Counted from the stretch's first letter, positions 8,723 to 18,014 are shown. The stretch: 64,000 nt of DNA from Clostridium_AT stratigraminis (GCF_045310675.1 NZ_JBJHZZ010000007.1:62001-126000), one strand, 5' to 3'. Program-made: numbers and translations. The notes: generated by a model not told the origin, from the sequence alone.

Positions 8723-8932
8723 TTATTTTTCAACAACTATAACGCAGTCTGGACACATTCTAGCACAAGAAATACAGCCTATGCATTTACTCATTTTATC
8801 CTCTGTAACCTCTGCTGGATGATAACCCTTAACATTTAATTTTGATGAAAAAGCTATAATTTTTGTTGGACAAACTGCAATACAATTACCGCAGCCTTTA
8901 CATCTCTCTTCGTTAAAAGTAACTCGTGGCAT
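8723..8932 (-). CDS. vorD: 2-oxoacid:ferredoxin oxidoreductase, delta (ferredoxin) subunit
   Basis: A 69-residue two-[4Fe-4S] ferredoxin-like protein. Cluster ligands are in CKGCGNCIAVCP (residues 11-22) and CIGCISCARMCP (50-61). It should carry electrons from the ThDP site to free ferredoxin. It opens the vorDBAC block and ends 13 nt before the alpha start codon. Confidence 0.92.
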   Translation of the reverse strand: MPRVTFNEERCKGCGNCIAVCPTKIIAFSSKLNVKGYHPAEVTEDKMSKCIGCISCARMCPDCVIVVEK

Positions 8933-8960
8933 AATCTTCCCTCCATCCTTTTAATTGTAT

Positions 8961-9626
8961 TTACCTCCATGGTGGTTTCATATAAATGTCAATCGGTAAA
9001 ATTTCCCCCTGCACTTTATTTTTAATTTCTTCTGCAAAATCTCTTCTGCAAACTGTATATTTATAAGGAATTGTGAGTTTTTCTGAAAGCTCACTAACCT
9101 CCTTATCCCCCTTTAATATATCCTCTAAAGCTGTTTCATAGGATAAATTGGTGTTTGATATTAAATGTGTCACTTTAAGTCTAGAAGTATATTGTATAGC
9201 ATTAATATATTCTTCAGTGTCTTCTACATTTGAAGTTTGAGGTCTGTTATTATTAATTACAAAATACATATCATAGGGCTCATCCTTAAAAAATCTGCTA
9301 TATTGTCCAAGAACAACAGCACCCATATCATCTCCGCCTATGTCCATGATAACCTCATAGGATTTATCATTAAAGGCTGATATGATTTCTGCAGGTACAA
9401 CGGCAAGCTCTGCATTTGAATAATGGGGATTTGAGGATATTACCCTTATTCCATATTCACTATTTAAATATTCACTGATATCCCTTACACAAAAGTAGGG
9501 ATTAACGATATCTATGTCTGCAATTGCTACCTTTTTACCCTGCTTTGCTAAATTGATTGCATAATTTATAGCTATTTCTGTTTTACCACTTCCAAAATGC
9601 CCAGTGAAAATTCTAATTCTGCTCAT
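8961..9626 (-). CDS. ParA/MinD-like P-loop ATPase in the vor operon
   Basis: A 221-residue cytoplasmic SIMIBI-class nucleotide-binding protein. The Walker A motif is GHFGSGKT (9-16), a switch-like DIDIVNPYF follows at about 38-46, and a Walker B region reads VIMDIGGDD. I start at the ATG at 9624-9626 behind GAGGTG rather than at a GTG four codons upstream. It sits between a butyrate kinase gene and vorD in one tightly spaced transcription unit. It lacks the signature Lys of deviant Walker A motifs and has no Cys-rich metal site, so a CooC-like cofactor-insertion role is only a guess. No function is established. Confidence 0.8.
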   Translation of the reverse strand: MSRIRIFTGHFGSGKTEIAINYAINLAKQGKKVAIADIDIVNPYFCVRDISEYLNSEYGIRVISSNPHYSNAELAVVPAEIISAFNDKSYEVIMDIGGDDMGAVVLGQYSRFFKDEPYDMYFVINNNRPQTSNVEDTEEYINAIQYTSRLKVTHLISNTNLSYETALEDILKGDKEVSELSEKLTIPYKYTVCRRDFAEEIKNKVQGEILPIDIYMKPPWR

Positions 9627-9646
9627 AAAACACCTCACTTCATAGA

Positions 9647-10717
9647 TTAATTGTAGTCTTTTGCTTTTTCTTCTCCATTTAAAACTCTAATTCCACCTTG
9701 AGCTAGTGCTAAAAGCTCATCCTCTCCAGGGTAAACAATAACAGGTGCAATAAATTTCACTCGTTCTGTTATGAGCCCAACTATTTCCTTACCATAGGCA
9801 ATTCCCCCGGTTAGAATGATAGTTTCTACCTTTCCACAAAGTACTGCAGCACATTTCCCAATTTCTTTAGCTACTTGGTAAGCCATAGCCTTTAAAATTA
9901 ATTCTGCCTTCTTGTCTCCCTCATTCATAGCTTTTGCTACAGCTCTAGCATCATTTGTATTAAGATGAGCAACAAAACCGCCTTTACCATTTATTATTTT
10001 TTTTATTTCTTCATAGGTATATTTAGAACTATAACACAACTTAATTAAATCTCCAACAGGAAGACTCCCTGAACGTTCCGGAGAAAATGGGCCTTCCCCA
10101 TCTAAGGCATTGTTTACATCCACTACTCTACCATTTTTATGAGCTCCAACAGAGATGCCGCCTCCTAGATGTGCAACTATAATGTTTATGTCTTCATATT
10201 TTTTATTAACATCTTTAGCGTATCTCTTTGCTATAGCCTTTTGATTCAATGCATGAAAAATACTTACTCTTTGTATTTCGGGAATTCCTGAAACTCGAGC
10301 AACTTCCTGAAGTTCATCAACTACAACAGGATCCACTATAAAAGCAGGTATATTGTGCTCTTTTGCTATCTCATTTGCTAAAATTCCCCCAAGGTTTGAG
10401 GCATGCTGACCTAAGAAACCAACTTTTAAATCTTTGAGCATAGCATCATTAACCTTATAAGTTCCTCCTTCAATTGGCTTTAATAGCCCTCCTCGCCCGA
10501 TTACCGCATCTAAAGAAGATACATCGAAGGATTTTTCTCTTAGTATGTCTAATATAATAGCTTTTCTAAATTCTAGCTGTTCATATATACTATTATACTT
10601 TCCAATTTCTTCAGTAGAATGTCTTAAGGTTTCGATTAATAATGGTGTTTCATCCTCATATACACCAATTTTTGTTGAGGTTGAACCTGGATTAATTATA
10701 AGTAATTTGAAAGACAT
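9647..10717 (-). CDS. buk: Butyrate kinase (second copy)
   Basis: A 356-residue acetokinase-family enzyme that makes ATP from butyryl- or branched acyl-phosphate. Motifs are NPGSTSTK near the N-terminus (phosphate loop), AHLGGGISVG and the C-terminal TGGIAYGKE adenosine loop. It follows ptb by 10 nt and precedes the ATPase gene by 20 nt. A paralogue lies on the other side of ptb. With the vor genes downstream, isobutyrate, isovalerate or 2-methylbutyrate formation from branched-chain 2-oxoacids is a reasonable inference. Confidence 0.96.
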   Translation of the reverse strand: MSFKLLIINPGSTSTKIGVYEDETPLLIETLRHSTEEIGKYNSIYEQLEFRKAIILDILREKSFDVSSLDAVIGRGGLLKPIEGGTYKVNDAMLKDLKVGFLGQHASNLGGILANEIAKEHNIPAFIVDPVVVDELQEVARVSGIPEIQRVSIFHALNQKAIAKRYAKDVNKKYEDINIIVAHLGGGISVGAHKNGRVVDVNNALDGEGPFSPERSGSLPVGDLIKLCYSSKYTYEEIKKIINGKGGFVAHLNTNDARAVAKAMNEGDKKAELILKAMAYQVAKEIGKCAAVLCGKVETIILTGGIAYGKEIVGLITERVKFIAPVIVYPGEDELLALAQGGIRVLNGEEKAKDYN

Positions 10718-10727
10718 ATTTATCCCC

Positions 10728-11630
10728 CTATATTTCTGAAACTAATGCAGCAAGAGCAATTGCATTTAACTTTGATTCTGGGCTGTCTGCTCTTGATGTT
10801 AATACTACAGGTGCAGCAGCACCTACAATTATTCCACCGCTTTTAGAACTTGTAGTGTAAGTTAAAGTCTTATACATTACATTACCAGCCTCAATATTAG
10901 GAAGTAATAAGATATCCGCTTTTCCAGCAACTTTACTTACAATTTTCTTATGTTTTGCAGCCTCTTCTGACAAGGCGTTGTCTACCGCTAAAGGCCCGTC
11001 CACTATGCAGCCCTTTATTTGTCCTCTTTCATTCATTTTAGAAAGTATAGAAGCATCAATAGTGGCTGCCATATCAGGATTAACAACCTCAACTGCACAT
11101 ATTGGTGCAACTTTTGGAATTTCTACTCCTGCAGCCTTTGCTACAGTTACTGCATTATTTAATATATCTATTTTTGCTTTTAGATCTGGATACATATTAA
11201 GTGCTGCATCAGTTATAAATATAAGCCTATCATAGCCTGGTATTTCGAATACTGCTACATGTGACATTAATCTTCCAGTCCTAAGACCAATTTCTTTATT
11301 TAATACAGCTCTTAGAATAGTTGCAGTGTCAAGAAGTCCTTTCATTACCATTTGAGCTTTTCCCGTGGAAACTAATTCTACAGCCTTAAGAGCTGCTTTG
11401 TTATTATCTGGCTCATGAATAATTTCTAAATCGTTTACATCTAAATCTATAGATTTTGCAATTTCAATTATTTTATTTTTATCTCCTACTAATATAGCAT
11501 TAATAAGTCCTAAGTTTTTCGCATCTCTTATTGCTTCTAAAACAGGCTCATCTTGCGCTGCTGCTACAGCAATAGTTTTACGGCTGTTATTTTTTACTTT
11601 ATCTAGTATTTCTGCGAAACAATTACTCAT
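10728..11630 (-). CDS. ptb: Phosphate butyryltransferase
   Basis: A 300-residue phosphotransacetylase/phosphotransbutyrylase-family enzyme that converts butyryl-CoA or a branched acyl-CoA plus Pi to the acyl phosphate. The family signature runs through the middle of the chain (KGLLDTATILRAVLNKE, about 99-115) and the C-terminal GGIIVGAAAPVVLTSRAD. Length is normal. It is flanked by two butyrate kinase genes, 111 nt after the first and 10 nt before the second. ptb-buk is the standard clostridial ATP-yielding pair. Confidence 0.97.
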   Translation of the reverse strand: MSNCFAEILDKVKNNSRKTIAVAAAQDEPVLEAIRDAKNLGLINAILVGDKNKIIEIAKSIDLDVNDLEIIHEPDNNKAALKAVELVSTGKAQMVMKGLLDTATILRAVLNKEIGLRTGRLMSHVAVFEIPGYDRLIFITDAALNMYPDLKAKIDILNNAVTVAKAAGVEIPKVAPICAVEVVNPDMAATIDASILSKMNERGQIKGCIVDGPLAVDNALSEEAAKHKKIVSKVAGKADILLLPNIEAGNVMYKTLTYTTSSKSGGIIVGAAAPVVLTSRADSPESKLNAIALAALVSEI

Positions 11631-11741
11631 TTGTTCTTCCCCCTATCTTTAAATAAAATTATAAAAATATAAATATATTAATTTATTCAAGTTTGAAAGT
11701 AGATAATTTTCCCTCGTTTTTTAATATTCTGATAACTTAAG

Positions 11742-12842
11742 TTAAAGCTGTCTATCTATATAAACTTCGTCTTCGTATATTTTAGCTTTTTCCTGACCCA
11801 TTAAAACTCTTAAGGCTCCTTCATAAAGAGCTGTCATTTCATCCTCTCCAGGAACGTATTCTACAGGTGCTATAAAGCTTACCATTTCTTCTATTAAGTC
11901 CATTAATCTTTTATTGTTAGCCAGTCCTCCGGTAATAATCACTGCATCTATTTCCCCATATAGAGCTGTTGCATAGGCACCTATTTCCTTTGAAATTTGA
12001 TAGGCAAGAGCTTTTAAAATAAGTTCTGCCTTCTTGTCTCCTTCATCTATTCTTCTATTTACTTCTCTACCGTCATTTGTCCCTAAATAAGCTATAAAAC
12101 CAGCTTCACTTACTATTTTCTTTTTCAGTTCCTTGTAAGTGTATTTACCGCTAAATGCTAATTTGGCTACTTCACCTACTGGTAAGCCTCCAGCTCTTTC
12201 AGGCGAAAAAGGACCATCTTCATTTGCATTATTCACATCGATTATTCTTCCATTTTTTATTGGTGCTATTGATATTCCACCGCCTAAATGAACAACTACA
12301 AAAGAACTGTTATCAAAGCTTTTCCCTAATTTATTACACACCCTTCTTGTTACTGCTTTTATATTAAGAGCATGAACAAGGGATCTTCGAGGTAAACAAG
12401 GGTGGCCAGAAATTCTAGCAACCTCTTCAAATTCATCTACTGCTACCGGATCCACTATAAAGGCTGGAACCTTTGCCATATTAGCTATCTCATAGGCAAT
12501 TATACCTCCTAAGTTAGAGGCATGTTCTCCTTGTATGCCCATCTTTAAATCCTTTAACATTTCCTCTGTAACATTGTAGGTTCCACCAGGCATAGATTTT
12601 AAAAGTCCGCCTCTGCCTACTACTGCATTAAGCTTGGTAAAATCCACTTTATTTTCCTTTAACCAATCTAATATAATATTTACCCTCATCTCTTTTTGGT
12701 CATAAATTCTATCAAACTTTTTAATTTCCTCTAGAGGATGAATTAAGTTTGAATTTAATAGATTGGTGTCCTTTGAATATAAAGCTATTTTTGTGGAAGT
12801 AGACCCTGGATTAATAACAAGAATAAGCCCCTCTTTATTCAT
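11742..12842 (-). CDS. buk: Butyrate kinase (first copy)
   Basis: A 366-residue acetokinase-family kinase, clearly paralogous to the one at 9647-10717. It shares NPGSTSTKI, GRGGLL, EHASNLGG, VVHLGGGIS, DGPFSPERAGGLP and ITGGLANNK, and differs mainly in spacer residues and a ten-residue C-terminal tail. Two copies flanking ptb suggest a division of labour between straight- and branched-chain acyl phosphates. It is the first gene of the operon, with a promoter about 60 nt upstream. Confidence 0.96.
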   Translation of the reverse strand: MNKEGLILVINPGSTSTKIALYSKDTNLLNSNLIHPLEEIKKFDRIYDQKEMRVNIILDWLKENKVDFTKLNAVVGRGGLLKSMPGGTYNVTEEMLKDLKMGIQGEHASNLGGIIAYEIANMAKVPAFIVDPVAVDEFEEVARISGHPCLPRRSLVHALNIKAVTRRVCNKLGKSFDNSSFVVVHLGGGISIAPIKNGRIIDVNNANEDGPFSPERAGGLPVGEVAKLAFSGKYTYKELKKKIVSEAGFIAYLGTNDGREVNRRIDEGDKKAELILKALAYQISKEIGAYATALYGEIDAVIITGGLANNKRLMDLIEEMVSFIAPVEYVPGEDEMTALYEGALRVLMGQEKAKIYEDEVYIDRQL

Positions 12843-12902
12843 AAATTTCCCCCATTGAAAAGTTCGTTATTTTCAGAATATAAATATTTTCCCCATAATT
12901 CC

Positions 12903-12930
12903 ATTTTATCAGATTATAAATGAAATTCAA
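12903..12930 (-). promoter_or_regulatory. Likely sigma-A promoter of the buk-ptb-buk-vor operon
   Basis: TTGAAT (12925-12930) and TAAAAT (12903-12908) on the minus strand, 16 nt apart, in the 100-nt gap between the FAD protein gene and the first buk. Confidence 0.5.
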
Positions 12931-12942
12931 GCCTTCAAAAAA

Positions 12943-14544
12943 TTATTCTATAGGTGCCCATTCCTTCATAATTGACTCAGCTGTCTTTAGTCCATCTACA
13001 GCAGCAGATATGATTCCACCGGCATAACCTGCACCTTCTCCAGCTGGGTATAGGCCTAAAGCTCTATTTACCTGCAAGTTTTCATTCCTTTCTATTCTAA
13101 CTGGTGCAGAGGTTCTTGTTTCAATCCCAGTCATAACTGCATCTTCAGAAGCATAGCCTCTAATTTTTTTATCAAAATTTATTAATCCTTCCTTTAAAGC
13201 ATCAGTAACAAATCCAGGGAGACAGTTTTTTAATTCCCGAAACTCACAACCAGGTTTATAGCTAGGAAGGACTTTTCCTATTGTACTGCTGGGTCTATCC
13301 TTTAAAAAGTCACCTACTAATTGAATAGGAGCTGTATAATTTCCTCCACCTAATTTATAAGCTAATTCTTCGTAATGCCTTTGAAATGCCATACCGCTTA
13401 AAGGACTTTCTGATTTAAAATCCTCAGGTGTTACATTTACTACCAATGCTGAATTTGCATTTGCCTTATCTCTTCTATAAAAACTCATACCATTAGTGAC
13501 TAATCTGTTTTCCTCAGAAGCAGCTGCCACTACTTCTCCTCCAGGACACATACAGAAGCTGTAAATTGATCTATTTAATTTATTAGAGGAATAGCTAAGT
13601 CTATAATCTGCAGCCTTTAATCTTTCATGCCCTGCAAACCTGCCATATTGGGCTTCATCAATTAGGCTTTGAAGATGTTCAATTCTAACTCCAATAGCAA
13701 AAGGTTTAGGTGTTAGCTTTAAATTATTCTTTTGCAGCATCTCATAGGTATCCCTAGAGCTATGTCCTATTGCCAGTACTAAGTTTTCACAGGGAATTCC
13801 TTCACCATTAACTATAGCTTCACAAATATAGCCATTTTTAGTGATTATATCCTCTAATTTACTGTTAAATCTTACTTCCCCACCAAGCTCTATAATCTCT
13901 TCTCTAATATTCCTTACTACGGTCTTTAAAATATCTGTCCCAACATGGGGCTTGCTTAAGTAAAGTATTTCCTCGGGTGCCCCAGCTTTAACAAAGGCTT
14001 CTAGTACATAATCACATCGATTATCCTTTATTCTTGTTGTTAATTTCCCGTCTGAAAAGGTACCGGCTCCACCTTCCCCAAATTGAACATTGGTTTCTTT
14101 ATTAAGCTTACCTGTACTCCAAAACTTATTTACGCTTATAGTTCTTTCTTCTACCTTTTGTCCTCTTTCTATAATAATTGGCTTATATCCCTTTCTAGCT
14201 AATAAAAGGCCGGCAAATATACCTGCCGGTCCCATACCAACTACTATTGGCCTGTTTCTCATTTTTCTTGTGCCAAAAATTACTTCATCCGTATATTTTA
14301 TAGTCTCAAGCTTTAAATCCTTATCTTTAAGTTTTGCAAGAAGTGCTTTCTCATTTTCTGTAGTAACTTCTAATGTGTAATTAAATTTCACATCATCCTT
14401 TTTTCTTGCATCAATACTTTCTCTTAAGACCTTAATTGATTTAAGCTGAGACTTTGTGAGTCTCAGCTTTTTCAAAACTTTTTCTTCTAATATATTTTTA
14501 TCTTCCTCTATGTCAAGTATTATATTGTTTACTCTTATGGGCAT
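12943..14544 (-). CDS. FAD-dependent dehydrogenase-like protein (COG2509 type)
   Basis: A 533-residue flavoprotein. About 95 N-terminal residues precede an FAD dinucleotide-binding fold with VVGMGPAGIFAGLLLA and the distal IIIERG. The C-terminus has the FAD-contact GEGAGYAGGI. This family of NAD(FAD)-utilising dehydrogenases is conserved next to cdaA-cdaR in clostridia but has no assigned reaction. It starts three bases after the cdaR stop, so it is probably translationally linked to the c-di-AMP genes. A promoter between it and buk suggests the catabolic operon downstream is separate. Confidence 0.88.
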   Translation of the reverse strand: MPIRVNNIILDIEEDKNILEEKVLKKLRLTKSQLKSIKVLRESIDARKKDDVKFNYTLEVTTENEKALLAKLKDKDLKLETIKYTDEVIFGTRKMRNRPIVVGMGPAGIFAGLLLARKGYKPIIIERGQKVEERTISVNKFWSTGKLNKETNVQFGEGGAGTFSDGKLTTRIKDNRCDYVLEAFVKAGAPEEILYLSKPHVGTDILKTVVRNIREEIIELGGEVRFNSKLEDIITKNGYICEAIVNGEGIPCENLVLAIGHSSRDTYEMLQKNNLKLTPKPFAIGVRIEHLQSLIDEAQYGRFAGHERLKAADYRLSYSSNKLNRSIYSFCMCPGGEVVAAASEENRLVTNGMSFYRRDKANANSALVVNVTPEDFKSESPLSGMAFQRHYEELAYKLGGGNYTAPIQLVGDFLKDRPSSTIGKVLPSYKPGCEFRELKNCLPGFVTDALKEGLINFDKKIRGYASEDAVMTGIETRTSAPVRIERNENLQVNRALGLYPAGEGAGYAGGIISAAVDGLKTAESIMKEWAPIE

Positions 14545-14547
14545 CTA

Positions 14548-15783
14548 TTATTGTCCTCCACTTCCAGTTGTAGTTTGTGAAGCCTTTTTCTTTACACTTG
14601 CAATTATACTTTGCGGATTTTGTGATATTTTTGTAATTCCATCAGGAATTGTTAGACTAACTGGTACAGTGTGTTCCCCTTCAGTTACAATTGAATTTAA
14701 ATCAATATAACAATTAAAATCTGCATTAGTAAGGGCATTTACCTTACTTTCAGGTCCCGAGATAATTAAGGAAACACTTTGATTATTTAAAGCTGCAGTA
14801 TAAGAGTCATTAAGATTTTTAATTCCTATATCTAAGGAAAAATTCTTTTGAATTATTTTATCCATTATGGCTTTTACCTTTACTGTACCATCACTATTTG
14901 TTAAAATCACACCATCTGGAACAATAATCTTAAGTACTACTGTTTTATTTGGAGTAAGTGTGCTTAAATCTATTGGCTCAGTATCAAGTGAAGTAATATC
15001 ATTAATATTATCTCCTCCGGCAATATCTATCTTATCAGGTACTAGCTGCAGAGATTTTAATGCTAAATCACCACTTACGCTGCCCTTCGTCTTTACGTTT
15101 ATGTTCACAGTCTTTATCTTTTTTACGGCTATAGAAACATCAACATATGAAGGATTAATATCAACATTTTTAACTTCCTTCCCAGAGGCATCTAAAGCTT
15201 TAAGCGGAAGCTTAAAACCTAAGTCCTTTTCTGCAGACTTTAAATCAACAGTTGTTTCTACACTATTAACTTGTTCTACATACTTTGCAGCACCGCTTAC
15301 AACTACATCAGTTGGATTAATATAGTAGTTTTGAGGGGCATAGTATCCATCTTTAACCTTCCCATTAATATTTATCTTTACAGGTAATGTTTTTTCTACT
15401 AGTGTATCAAAGCTTACAGTTACATATAAGCTTTCACTATTTAAAACTGACACGTTAGTCGGCTGCCTTTCAATCCTTACAGGTATATTTTTTGTACCCT
15501 TTGAAAATTGAAATTCACTTAAATCTGCTACTACCTTAAATTGTTCCTTGCCTATTGCTATATCTGATAGAGATCCTCTCACGTGCAACGTTACAGTATA
15601 GGGCTGAGAAGGTGGAAGAATTTGAAGCTTTTGTGAGGTTACGTTTTCTTGTCCTACTAAAGTTACAGGTACAGAAATTGGTTGAGAGTTGTTATTGTTT
15701 TCAACATTAGTCACGTAAAGCCAAAGGGCAAAAGCCGCTATAATACAGCATATTTTAATTAACCAAGTATTTTTTTGCTCCAT
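14548..15783 (-). CDS. cdaR: YbbR-repeat protein, CdaA regulator
   Basis: A 411-residue membrane-anchored protein. One N-terminal transmembrane helix (about 7-25) is followed by four extracytoplasmic YbbR repeats, ending in a Ser/Thr/Gly tail. CdaR (YbbR) binds and modulates the c-di-AMP synthase CdaA in Firmicutes. Its ATG lies 25 nt inside the end of cdaA in another frame, so the two are translated in close coupling. In most relatives glmM follows directly; here the FAD protein gene does. Confidence 0.94.
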   Translation of the reverse strand: MEQKNTWLIKICCIIAAFALWLYVTNVENNNNSQPISVPVTLVGQENVTSQKLQILPPSQPYTVTLHVRGSLSDIAIGKEQFKVVADLSEFQFSKGTKNIPVRIERQPTNVSVLNSESLYVTVSFDTLVEKTLPVKININGKVKDGYYAPQNYYINPTDVVVSGAAKYVEQVNSVETTVDLKSAEKDLGFKLPLKALDASGKEVKNVDINPSYVDVSIAVKKIKTVNINVKTKGSVSGDLALKSLQLVPDKIDIAGGDNINDITSLDTEPIDLSTLTPNKTVVLKIIVPDGVILTNSDGTVKVKAIMDKIIQKNFSLDIGIKNLNDSYTAALNNQSVSLIISGPESKVNALTNADFNCYIDLNSIVTEGEHTVPVSLTIPDGITKISQNPQSIIASVKKKASQTTTGSGGQ

Positions 15784-16604
15784 AACCTCACCCTCTCTCT
15801 CAAGGTTAATTTCTTTTTTTGCCTGCTTTTTAATATTCTTACAAGAATATCTTTAAGCCTATCCTTTGTATAATTTCTTGTTAATTTACCATTTACCGCA
15901 AGTGATATGTTTCCAGTTTCTTCAGATACAATTATGGTTAGCGCATCCGAATTCTCCGATATCCCTAGTCCAGCTCTATGTCTTGTTCCAAGGGCTTTAC
16001 TAATCTCATCATTATTAGTTAATGGAAGAAAACAGCCAGAGGCGATAATCTTATCATTTCGTATTATTGTAGCTCCATCATGGAGTGGTGTATTTACAAC
16101 AAATATGTTTTCTAAAAGTGCTGAAGAAACTATGGCATCAAGTTTAGTACCCGTTGCTATAACATCACCAAGTCCAGTACGATTTTCAATTATAATAAGA
16201 GCCCCTGTCTTAGATTTAGATAAATTCTCAACAGCGTCAACTACTTCGCCTACTACCTTCTCCATTATTTCTTCATCTTCTAATATATGTCTATCATTAA
16301 AGGCACTTCTTCCTAGGTGCTCTAAACCTCTTCTAATTTCAGGCTGAAAAATAATTATCATAGAAAGTACACCTATAGTTATGGTTTTGCTTAAAATCCA
16401 GTTAAGCATATTTAGCTGCAGAAAAGAACTAATAGGAAGTAAAAGTAAAATTAGCAGAATTCCTTTTAGTAGCTGGACGGCCCTTGTCTCTTTAATCAAC
16501 ATATAAGCCTTATAAAATATATAGGAAACCACTATAATATCCAAAATGTTAAATGGACTTATTGTCTTTATACTGTTAAAAATAATCTTAAAAAATTCTG
16601 TCAA
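15759..16604 (-). CDS. cdaA: Diadenylate cyclase (c-di-AMP synthase)
   Basis: A 281-residue membrane DisA_N enzyme that makes c-di-AMP from two ATP. Three N-terminal transmembrane helices lie within about residues 15-85, and the cyclase domain carries both signature motifs, DGA (LHDGATII) and RHR (GTRHRAGLG). I choose the TTG at 16602-16604 as start: AGGAGGG lies nine bases before it and the length then matches CdaA, whereas the upstream open frame has no ribosome-binding site. A riboswitch for its product lies 1.3 kb away on the other strand. Confidence 0.95.
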   Translation of the reverse strand: MTEFFKIIFNSIKTISPFNILDIIVVSYIFYKAYMLIKETRAVQLLKGILLILLLLPISSFLQLNMLNWILSKTITIGVLSMIIIFQPEIRRGLEHLGRSAFNDRHILEDEEIMEKVVGEVVDAVENLSKSKTGALIIIENRTGLGDVIATGTKLDAIVSSALLENIFVVNTPLHDGATIIRNDKIIASGCFLPLTNNDEISKALGTRHRAGLGISENSDALTIIVSEETGNISLAVNGKLTRNYTKDRLKDILVRILKSRQKKKLTLRERVRLWSKKILG

Positions 16605-16804
16605 GTGATTTCGCCCTCCTGTTCTTTTCAATATATATATACAATTATACACTAATAAACGCTGTAGTAGTATACGCAGAATTATAAAATTAAATATATT
16701 TATAATAAAATTAAACATAGAAGGAATTTTAATATGAATGCTAGAATAATATAGTATAAATAATTTATAAGCCATTACTTAGGAACATAGAGGAGGTCAC
16801 AAAA

Positions 16805-17809
16805 TTGAAGCGAAAGAAAAACAAAAATTTAATTATTATTTTGTCAGTTTTAGCCTTTGCATTAATAGTATCCATGGTCTTTTATGGCACATATTATCTT
16901 TCAATTGGAAAGTCCCTAAATACTTACGAAAAAGCTGTTAAGTCTTACGTGGATCAGATAAATCAAGAAAACACAAGCACGGAAGCATTTATTGTTGGAC
17001 AAACTATTGATCCTGATAAAATTAGAAAAGACCTACCTGCAAAAATAGATAATTTGTCGAAAATTAAGGATAGCCTTCAAGGAATTATTCCAGTTGAGAA
17101 ATATAAAGCAGATCATGATAACCTACTTAATGGTATAGATAAAAATATACTTATTTTCAAGCAGATTAACTTAATTTTAAGTAATCCTAACGGAAATGAC
17201 TTAGATAAGGCAGGAGCCGATTTAAATAAATACAAAGATGATTGTAATAAATACTACTCCCTTATAAAGCTAAAAGCTATAAAACCTTTAGTTAATAATA
17301 AGCTAAGCACTCTAGTGGTTAATACCTCTAGCTACGTTAACGAACTAGTAAGGCTTAAAAGAGATAATGAAATTATTCAAAAACAGAATTTAGACTTTGT
17401 TGATAGCATGGAAGGTATAATAGCAAAGTTTTTACCTATTAAAATTGATTTTTCAGATAAGATAATAGCTGCAAGGGCCAATAATTCAAACTTTGATTCA
17501 GTTATTTCTGATATTAATAATAACAAAACAAACTTAGACAAACTTTCTCAGGAGTTCTCAAATATAACTGTGCCTTCTAAGGCCATAACCTGTTACAAGG
17601 CATTTAATACAAGTATAGACGAATACAACAATTATATGGAAAGCCTTTTATACTCTATAAATAATGAAAAACTTTCCCAAGCCAATTTAACCAGCAGTAG
17701 AATTACTGAATTATATGCATCACCAACTTCTAAATATAATAATGTAATAAAGGATTATAGTGACTTTTTAAAAGCATACACTGATTTTAAAAACTTATTA
17801 CAGTCTTAA
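16805..17809 (+). CDS. Membrane-anchored extracytoplasmic protein of unknown function
   Basis: A 334-residue protein that I do not recognise. A basic N-terminus and one transmembrane helix (about 9-34) anchor a Lys/Asn/Asp-rich, mostly helical exterior domain with probable coiled-coil stretches. There is no lipobox Cys and no enzyme motif. The start is TTG at 16805, eight bases after GAGGAGG. It is divergent from cdaA, with about 200 nt between the start codons, and ends in its own terminator. The position between c-di-AMP synthesis and a c-di-AMP-controlled wall hydrolase suggests an envelope role, by context only. Confidence 0.7.
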   Translation: MKRKKNKNLIIILSVLAFALIVSMVFYGTYYLSIGKSLNTYEKAVKSYVDQINQENTSTEAFIVGQTIDPDKIRKDLPAKIDNLSKIKDSLQGIIPVEKYKADHDNLLNGIDKNILIFKQINLILSNPNGNDLDKAGADLNKYKDDCNKYYSLIKLKAIKPLVNNKLSTLVVNTSSYVNELVRLKRDNEIIQKQNLDFVDSMEGIIAKFLPIKIDFSDKIIAARANNSNFDSVISDINNNKTNLDKLSQEFSNITVPSKAITCYKAFNTSIDEYNNYMESLLYSINNEKLSQANLTSSRITELYASPTSKYNNVIKDYSDFLKAYTDFKNLLQS

Positions 17810-17822
17810 AATTACCAATATT

Positions 17823-17855
17823 GGCATACCTTTTATGGTATGTCATTTTTTTATT
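17823..17855 (+). terminator. Terminator after the coiled-coil membrane protein gene
   Basis: GGCATACC (17823-17830) pairs with GGTATGTC (17837-17844), allowing G-T pairs, and is followed by a run of seven T residues. Confidence 0.8.
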
Positions 17856-17895
17856 TAAATATTGTATTTTTTTTAAAAATAGAGGAATAATATCA

Positions 17896-18014
17896 TTAGC
17901 CTAAGTTTTATTTTTATTTTAAAACACGGGGAAACCACTTTTTTGGGGTGAATCGTTATTTCGTAGGTTATGCCTTTACCGAACCCGTCAGCTAACCCCG
18001 TAGGCAAAAGGAGG
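17896..18014 (+). promoter_or_regulatory. c-di-AMP riboswitch (ydaO/yuaA type) upstream of the wall hydrolase gene
   Basis: The segment carries the hallmark conserved blocks of the ydaO motif: GGGGTGAATC at 17945-17954, and CCGAACCCGTCAGCTAACC followed by CCGTAGGC at 17979-18005. The closing P1 helix is visible as GCCTA (17899-17903) with TAGGC (18001-18005). The Shine-Dalgarno AGGAGG (18009-18014) begins four bases after P1 and no terminator lies between aptamer and start codon, so control is probably translational. The family binds c-di-AMP and usually represses wall hydrolases and K+ transport genes when c-di-AMP is high. Confidence 0.93.
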
